Part shown: piece after piece, positions 5,253-9,546 of the stretch
Layout of the letters: the number at the start of each line of letters is the position of its first letter
Numbering within the stretch: the stretch's first letter is position 1
Assembly: GCA_030527065.1 (NCBI GenBank)
Contig: JAUNBO010000065.1
Span: forward strand, 1-9,546
From: Bacillota bacterium
Lineage (GTDB): Bacteria > Bacillota > Clostridia > Peptostreptococcales > Anaerovoracaceae
Direction of reading: 5' to 3'
Length of the DNA: 9,546 nucleotides
Position numbers and translations under genes: made by a program
The notes under the pieces: model-generated
The model's input: only the letters and a program-made list of their open reading frames with translations
Told to the model about the DNA's origin: nothing
The model's database searches: none

Positions 5253-7835
5253 ATGAACATGGAAAGGTTTACGGAAAGGGCCCAGGGGGCCATTATAGAC
5301 TGCCAGAATCTGGCCATTCAGGAAGGGCACCAGCAGCTGGACGGGGAGCATCTCCATATGGCGCTGCTGATGCAGAGAGACGGCCTCATCCCCAGGCTCC
5401 TGGAAACCATGGGCGTCCATGTGGGGGCCATGGTGGGAGACCTGGAAGCGGAGCTGGGCAAGCTGCCCAAGGTGGCCGGAGGGGGAGACTCCCTTTACTC
5501 CACCCGGCGTCTTTCGCAGCTGCTCATGAACGCGGAAAAAGAAGCGTCGGGCATGAAGGACGAATACGTCAGCACGGAGCACCTGTACCTGGCCCTGCTG
5601 GGAGAGAAGAACACCCCCTCCGCCAGGCTGTTCAAGAAGTACGGCGTGGCAAAGGAAGGGTTTTTGCAAGCACTGGTGAAGGTGCGGGGAAACCAGCGGG
5701 TCACCAGTTCCAATCCGGAGGAAAACTATGAAGCTCTGGAGAAATACGGGCGGGATTTAGTGGAGATGGCCCGGCAGGGAAAACTGGACCCGGTCATCGG
5801 CAGAGATTCGGAGATCCGTCACACCATACAGATCCTTTCCCGGCGGACCAAGAACAATCCGGTGCTCATCGGAGAGCCGGGGGTGGGGAAGACCGCCGTG
5901 GTGGAAGGGCTGGCCCAGCGCATCCTCAACGGCGACGTGCCGGAAGGCCTGAAGGATAAGACCGTGTATGCCCTGGATATGGGCGCCCTCATCGCCGGCG
6001 CCAAGTTCCGGGGAGAATTTGAAGAGCGCCTGAAAGCGGTCCTCAACGAGATAGAGAAGTCCCAGGGGCGGATCATTCTTTTCATAGATGAGCTCCACAA
6101 CATTGTGGGAGCCGGGCGGACGGAGGGCTCCATGGACGCAGGCAACCTGCTGAAGCCCAAGCTGGCCAGGGGAGAGCTCCACTGCATCGGCGCCACCACC
6201 CTGGACGAATACCGGAAATACATTGAAAAGGACGCAGCTTTGGAGCGGCGCTTCCAGAAGATCCTCATAGACCAGCCCACGGTGGAGGATACCATCTCCA
6301 TCCTCCGGGGCCTGAAGGAACGCTTTGAGATCCATCACGGGGTCCGCATCACCGACGGGGCTCTCATCGCCTGCGCCACCCTGTCCAACCGCTACATCAG
6401 CGACCGCTTCCTGCCGGATAAGGCCATAGACCTGATGGACGAGGCGGCGGCCAAGATCCGCACGGAGATAGACAGCATGCCGGCGGAGCTGGACGAGAGC
6501 GCCAGAAAGATCATGCAGCTGGAAATCGAAAAGCAGGCCCTGAGCAAGGAAACAGACGCTGCCTCCAAGGGCCGGCTGGACGCTATAGAAAAAGAGCTGG
6601 CGGAGCTGAAGGAGGAAAACCACCGGATGCGGGCCAGATGGGAAAGCGAAAAGCAGGCCATCACGGGGCAGAAGGCCATCAAGCAGGAGCTGGAAAACGT
6701 GCGCCACGAAATAGAGGAGGCCGAGCGCTGCTACGATCTGGAAAAGCTGGCCCAGCTGAAATACGGCAGGCTGCCGGAGCTGGAAAAGCAGCTGGAGGAA
6801 GCCAAGGCCAGAGCCGAGACCGAAGACGAGAACCGGCTGTTGAAGGAGGAGGTCACCGAGGAGGAGATCGCCCAGGTCATTTCCAAATGGACCGGCATAC
6901 CCGTCAGCCGGCTGGTGGAGTCGGAGCGGGAAAAGCTCCTGCATCTGCCGGACATCCTGCACAGGCGGGTCATCGGCCAGGAGGATGCGGTGACGGCGGT
7001 GTCCGAGGCGGTGCTCCGGGCCAGGGCGGGCCTGAAGGATGAAAACCGCCCCATCGGCTCCTTCATCTTCCTGGGCCCCACAGGCGTGGGCAAGACAGAG
7101 CTGGCCAAGGCCCTGTCCGAAGCCCTTTTCGATACGGAAAAGAACATGATACGCATAGATATGTCCGAGTACATGGAGAAGCATTCCGTGTCCAGGCTGG
7201 TGGGGGCCCCTCCGGGCTATGTGGGCTACGATGAAGGGGGCCAGCTGACGGAGGCCGTCCGGCGGCGGCCCTACAGCGTGGTTCTCTTCGACGAGATAGA
7301 GAAGGCCCACCCGGACGTGTTCAACATCCTGCTGCAGCTTCTGGACGACGGGCGGCTGACGGACAACCAGGGGCGGACGGTGGACTTCAAGAACACCATC
7401 GTCATAATGACCTCCAACATCGGCAGCGCCTACCTGACGGAGAACATCGGCGCCGACGGCTCCATCTCCGACGAGGTGAAGGAATATGTGGAAGAGGAGA
7501 TGAAGAAGCACTTCCGGCCGGAGTTTATCAACAGGATAGACGATACGGTGGTGTTCTCGCCCCTGACAGAAGGGCAGATCATGAAGATCATAGACATGTC
7601 CATGGACCAGATACAGGCGCGCCTTGCGGACCGGAACATCTCCGTGGTCCTGACGGAGGCCACCAAGCGTTACATCGCCGGGGAGGCCTACACTCCCGCC
7701 TACGGGGCGCGGCCCGTAAAACGCTATCTGCAAAAGCATATAGAGACGGAGATCGCCGCCAGGATCATCCGGGGAGAGGTGAAGGACGGCGAGATCATCA
7801 CCATAGACATAAAGAACGGCGATATGGTGATTTAA
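5253..7835 (+). CDS. clpB: ATP-dependent chaperone ClpB (Hsp100 disaggregase)
   Basis: Cytosolic hexameric AAA+ machine that pulls polypeptides out of aggregates together with DnaK. Seen in 860 residues, the usual full length: an N domain with two Clp repeats (~1-147); NBD1 with Walker A GEPGVGKT (207-214), pore loop [10 protein letters not shown] (251-260) and Walker B LFIDE (276-280); a long charged coiled-coil middle domain (~410-530) that separates ClpB from ClpA/ClpC; NBD2 with Walker A GPTGVGKT (608-615), pore loop [13 protein letters not shown] (651-663), Walker [12 protein letters not shown] (676-686), [10 protein letters not shown] (754-763) with the arginine finger region, and sensor-2 YGARPVKR (817-824). 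No IGF/L loop for ClpP binding was noticed, as expected. ATG at 5253 with GGAAG (5241-5245) seven bases upstream; the ATG at 5259 is possible but too far from it. Single-gene unit under CIRCE control with its own terminator. Confidence 0.98.
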   Translation: MNMERFTERAQGAIIDCQNLAIQEGHQQLDGEHLHMALLMQRDGLIPRLLETMGVHVGAMVGDLEAELGKLPKVAGGGDSLYSTRRLSQLLMNAEKEASGMKDEYVSTEHLYLALLGEKNTPSARLFKKYGVAKEGFLQALVKVRGNQRVTSSNPEENYEALEKYGRDLVEMARQGKLDPVIGRDSEIRHTIQILSRRTKNNPVLIGEPGVGKTAVVEGLAQRILNGDVPEGLKDKTVYALDMGALIAGAKFRGEFEERLKAVLNEIEKSQGRIILFIDELHNIVGAGRTEGSMDAGNLLKPKLARGELHCIGATTLDEYRKYIEKDAALERRFQKILIDQPTVEDTISILRGLKERFEIHHGVRITDGALIACATLSNRYISDRFLPDKAIDLMDEAAAKIRTEIDSMPAELDESARKIMQLEIEKQALSKETDAASKGRLDAIEKELAELKEENHRMRARWESEKQAITGQKAIKQELENVRHEIEEAERCYDLEKLAQLKYGRLPELEKQLEEAKARAETEDENRLLKEEVTEEEIAQVISKWTGIPVSRLVESEREKLLHLPDILHRRVIGQEDAVTAVSEAVLRARAGLKDENRPIGSFIFLGPTGVGKTELAKALSEALFDTEKNMIRIDMSEYMEKHSVSRLVGAPPGYVGYDEGGQLTEAVRRRPYSVVLFDEIEKAHPDVFNILLQLLDDGRLTDNQGRTVDFKNTIVIMTSNIGSAYLTENIGADGSISDEVKEYVEEEMKKHFRPEFINRIDDTVVFSPLTEGQIMKIIDMSMDQIQARLADRNISVVLTEATKRYIAGEAYTPAYGARPVKRYLQKHIETEIAARIIRGEVKDGEIITIDIKNGDMVI

Positions 7836-7845
7836 AAACGAGAAA

Positions 7846-7886
7846 CCGGGGAGGCTCCAGGCAGCTTCCCCGGCCCTTTCTTTTTT
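7846..7886 (+). terminator. Rho-independent terminator of clpB
   Basis: CCGGGGAGGCT (7846-7856) pairs with AGCTTCCCCGG (7863-7873), 11 bp with one G-T wobble and loop CCAGGC, followed by CCCTTTC and six T residues (7881-7886). It begins ten bases after the clpB stop. Confidence 0.93.
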
Positions 7887-7899
7887 GTGTCGCTCCATA

Positions 7900-7989
7900 A
7901 ATTGTCGGAATGAAAAACGGAAATCTTACCGAATGTACTTGCGGAATTGTGCCGAATGTAATCACGAAATCTTGCCGAATGGAGCATGG
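7900..7989. repeat. Four imperfect ~23-bp direct repeats, IS21-type end remnant candidate
   Basis: Units at 7900-7920, 7921-7944, 7945-7966 and 7967-7989 share AA(A/T)(C/T)T(T/G)(A/G)CCGAATG followed by a variable ~9-base tail, usually ending in CG or GG; the first unit is the most diverged (GTCGGAATG). IS21-family elements are known to carry several such repeats at their ends. No istA/istB follows, so this would be a solo end or a deletion scar. It starts just after the clpB terminator, with TGTGTCGCTCC at 7886-7896 as a possible element tip. The family assignment is inference from the pattern. Confidence 0.5.
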
Positions 7990-8154
7990 TGCGCCTCTGA
8001 AAACTGTGTGCGTCCTTGCCAACTGAAGGTACCGCCTTTAAAAACTAAAGGCCGGCAAATGCTACTCCTTTATGTCAGGATCTGCTTTTGCAGGCCATAA
8101 GTGTCGAAAACCCGCTTTTTGTCCCGCCGTGTTGGCAATGTTACCTCGATTTCC
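7990..8154. other. Intergenic stretch without a supported gene; nested inverted repeats
   Basis: The gap between clpB and the next gene (7836-8226) holds the terminator, the repeats at 7900-7989 and this stretch. Seen here: a perfect 7-bp hairpin GCCTTTA/TAAAGGC (8034-8040, 8046-8052) enclosed by TTGCC/GGCAA (8016-8020, 8054-8058), and the 8-bp pair TTGCCAAC (8016-8023) and GTTGGCAA (8131-8138), exact complements 107 bases apart. No T-run terminator and no credible coding frame with a ribosome binding site was found. It may be leftover mobile-element sequence. Confidence 0.5.
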
Positions 8155-8193
8155 TATTTACCATTTTTGAAAAAAAGTTGATTTTGGTAAATA
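8155..8193. promoter_or_regulatory. Candidate operator: 9-bp inverted repeat around the -35 of the DUF4143 ATPase gene
   Basis: TATTTACCA (8155-8163) and TGGTAAATA (8185-8193) are perfect complements with centres 30 bases apart, close to three helical turns. The right half-site lies between the -35 and -10 of the promoter at 8178-8206; the left half is just upstream. This geometry suits a repressor, possibly an autoregulator, but the protein is unknown. Confidence 0.5.
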
Positions 8194-8206
8194 AAAAGCG
8201 CATAAT
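8178..8206 (+). promoter_or_regulatory. Promoter of the DUF4143 ATPase gene
   Basis: TTGATT (8178-8183), 17-base spacer, CATAAT (8201-8206), matching 4/6 and 5/6 of the consensus. The start would be near 8213, leaving a very short leader of about 14 bases that consists mostly of the ribosome binding site. Confidence 0.65.
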
Positions 8207-8226
8207 ATGGGTGTGAGGTGATTTGT

Positions 8227-9417
8227 ATGAAATTGATAAACCGCAAACAATATTTAGATAAACTGATCAATGTTATCGGGACGCCGGATATCAAGGTGAT
8301 CACCGGTGTTCGCCGCAGCGGGAAATCAAAATTGCTTGAGGCTTTTAAAGTCTATATCGAGCAGAATGTCCCTGACCACAATATCATCCATATCAATTTC
8401 AATCTGCCTGAGTACGAGCATTTGCTTGAGTACCGTCCTTTGTATGATCATATCAACTCATTGTATGTTGCGGGCAAGGAAAATGTCGTTTTTATTGACG
8501 AAGTGCAAATGTGTGTTGACTTTGAAAAAGCAATCAATGGCTTGCATGCTTCGGAGAAGTTTGATATTTATATCACTGGCTCTAACGCATTTCTTTTGAG
8601 TTCTGATCTGGCGACACTGTTTACCGGAAGAACATTTGAAATCAATGTATACCCATTCTCTTTTGGCGAGTATATGGAGTATTTTAACTATCCCGATAAA
8701 TATGCTGCCTTTGATAAGTACCTTTTGGAAGGCGGGATGGCAGGCTCGTATTTGTACAAAGATCAGGAAACGAAGTTTGACTATATTGCTGATGTGTTCG
8801 ATACGCTCATTATCCGTGACATTCGCCAAAAGTATAAAATCCGCAATATGCAATTAATGGATAGAATCGTTGATTTCCTTATGGATAACATTTCAAACCT
8901 TTCCTCAGCAAGAAGCATTACGAGCACGCTGAGCAGCGCAAAAGAAAAGGTAAACCATATTACCGTCAGTGCTTATATACAGTATCTGTGTAACGCTTTT
9001 GCATTTTACAGGATCCGAAGATATGACATCAAAGGTAAAAAATATCTCTCAAGCAATGATAAGTATTTTTTGAGTGATCACACTTTCCGCTACGCAAAGC
9101 TCGGCACCAGAAATATGGATTATGGAAGAATGCTTGAAAACATCGTTGCCATAGACTTGCTCCGCAGGGGATATGAAGTCTATGTCGGCGTCTTATATAA
9201 GAAAGAAATAGACTTTGTGGCAATTAAACGCAGTGAAAAGATTTACATCCAGGTTTCTGACAACATCAGCGACAACAAGACCTTTGAGCGGGAGGTATTG
9301 CCGCTTTTGCAGATCAAAGACGCCTACCCCAAATTATTGATTGCCCGTACACGCCACGATGAGTATCAGTACGAAGGAATCAGGATCATCGATATCGCAG
9401 ATTGGCTTATGGGCTGA
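8227..9417 (+). CDS. AAA_14/DUF4143 family ATP-binding protein
   Basis: Single-gene unit of 396 residues; function unknown. Seen: N-terminal P-loop ATPase with Walker A GVRRSGKS (27-34), Walker B VVFIDE (87-92) and a TGSN sensor-like motif (117-120); a helical middle part (~185-260); and a C-terminal domain with LENIVAIDLLRRGYEVYVG (303-321), EIDFVA (327-332) and IYIQVS (339-344). The last three resemble a PD-(D/E)XK nuclease fold, with D329 but Gln-Val-Ser in place of the E-x-K, so cleavage activity is doubtful. This matches the AAA_14 plus DUF4143 arrangement common in gut anaerobes. Start: the ATG at 8227 is preferred, since AGGTGAT (8215-8221) precedes it well; a GTG at 8218 in the same frame lies inside that site. 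Base composition and codon use are clearly more AT-rich than the other genes, and repeats precede it, which suggests acquisition by transfer. Confidence 0.9.
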   Translation: MKLINRKQYLDKLINVIGTPDIKVITGVRRSGKSKLLEAFKVYIEQNVPDHNIIHINFNLPEYEHLLEYRPLYDHINSLYVAGKENVVFIDEVQMCVDFEKAINGLHASEKFDIYITGSNAFLLSSDLATLFTGRTFEINVYPFSFGEYMEYFNYPDKYAAFDKYLLEGGMAGSYLYKDQETKFDYIADVFDTLIIRDIRQKYKIRNMQLMDRIVDFLMDNISNLSSARSITSTLSSAKEKVNHITVSAYIQYLCNAFAFYRIRRYDIKGKKYLSSNDKYFLSDHTFRYAKLGTRNMDYGRMLENIVAIDLLRRGYEVYVGVLYKKEIDFVAIKRSEKIYIQVSDNISDNKTFEREVLPLLQIKDAYPKLLIARTRHDEYQYEGIRIIDIADWLMG

Positions 9418-9478
9418 TTTCCCAAGTGGGATTCTTTGTCGCCGGCTCCGCATCGCCCTTCTATTTGCTCCCGACTCG

Positions 9479-9507
9479 TTGCGCCGGGGGACGGTTTTGT
9501 GTATAAT
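9479..9507 (+). promoter_or_regulatory. Promoter-like sequence for a gene beyond the right edge
   Basis: A perfect TATAAT (9502-9507) is preceded by 17 bases and a partial -35 TTGCGC (9479-9484). An ATG at 9530 opens a frame that runs off the window, and GAAAGGAA at 9539-9546 could instead be the ribosome binding site of a gene starting outside. The rest of 9418-9478 shows no gene and no convincing terminator for the DUF4143 ATPase gene. Confidence 0.45.
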
Positions 9508-9546
9508 GGGAGCAGGGTAACGAGAAATCATGTTATCTGAAAGGAA

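Noticed and set aside
5757..7898. 713-residue open frame antisense to clpB
   Set aside because: Long only because of the codon bias of clpB on the opposite strand; low-complexity His/Leu/Gly-rich product, and its start lies beyond the clpB terminator with no promoter.
7900..7989. CRISPR array
   Set aside because: The repeats are imperfect and effectively contiguous, with only ~9-base variable tails and no true spacers; no cas genes nearby.
7885..8100. 71-residue frame with several cysteines running through the direct repeats
   Set aside because: The coding is created by the repeat units (N/S-x-C pattern), with no ribosome binding site; it starts in the terminator T-run area.
8072..8170. 32-codon frame beginning MSGSAFAGHK
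   Set aside because: No Shine-Dalgarno before its ATG and no identifiable family; it ends inside the candidate operator. Possibly a remnant, but not supportable as a gene.
9421..9437. Terminator after the DUF4143 ATPase gene
   Set aside because: Only a 4-bp stem (TCCC/GGGA area) with a broken T-run; too weak to call.

Overview
The window looks like a chromosomal segment of a GC-rich Firmicute, most likely a gut-type Clostridia (Lachnospiraceae-like) bacterium. The basis is a T-box leader, an exact HrcA/CIRCE operator, good sigma-A type promoters, strong AAGGAG-type ribosome binding sites and some GTG starts. Most genes are visibly GC-rich; the last gene (8227-9417) and its upstream region are clearly more AT-rich. 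The taxonomic call is inference, since no rRNA or other marker is present.

Layout. 1-67: the 3' end of a T-box riboswitch (antiterminator plus competing terminator), cut by the left edge. About 69-200: a compact, highly structured stretch with imperfect inverted ends and flanking 8-bp direct repeats, possibly a MITE inserted between the T-box and its gene. 280-1515: trpB (tryptophan synthase beta), with no trpA beside it. 1523-1612: a GC-rich repeat with a 30-bp period in a convergent intergenic space. 1625-3528 (minus strand): trxA then cls, a likely cotranscribed thioredoxin/cardiolipin synthase pair with a recognisable promoter at 3661-3689. 3801-5047 (plus strand): two translationally coupled genes, a short protein resembling only the N-terminal domain of DUF815 ATPases and an M50-type membrane metalloprotease (site-2 protease family). 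5085-5111: a perfect CIRCE element whose stem, followed by T6, also has the form of an intrinsic terminator. 5119-5147: a near-consensus promoter for clpB (5253-7835), a complete ClpB disaggregase closed by a strong terminator at 7846-7886.

From 7887 onward the window changes character. There are four imperfect ~23-bp direct repeats (7900-7989) resembling the multi-repeat end of an IS21-type element, further inverted repeats without a gene, then an AT-rich gene for an AAA_14/DUF4143 ATPase (8227-9417). A 9-bp inverted repeat straddles the -35 of its promoter and could be an operator. The window ends just after another promoter-like sequence for a gene lying outside.

Working together: trpB is probably controlled by charging of a tRNA (by inference tRNA-Trp). 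clpB belongs to the HrcA heat-shock regulon. trxA/cls and the DUF815-like/M50 pair are housekeeping or envelope functions with no obvious link. The DUF4143 ATPase region looks acquired. I do not see a complete new multi-gene system. The most notable items are the CIRCE/terminator overlap, the structured insertion in the trpB leader, the ATPase-less DUF815-like protein coupled to a site-2 protease, and the candidate operator at the DUF4143 gene.
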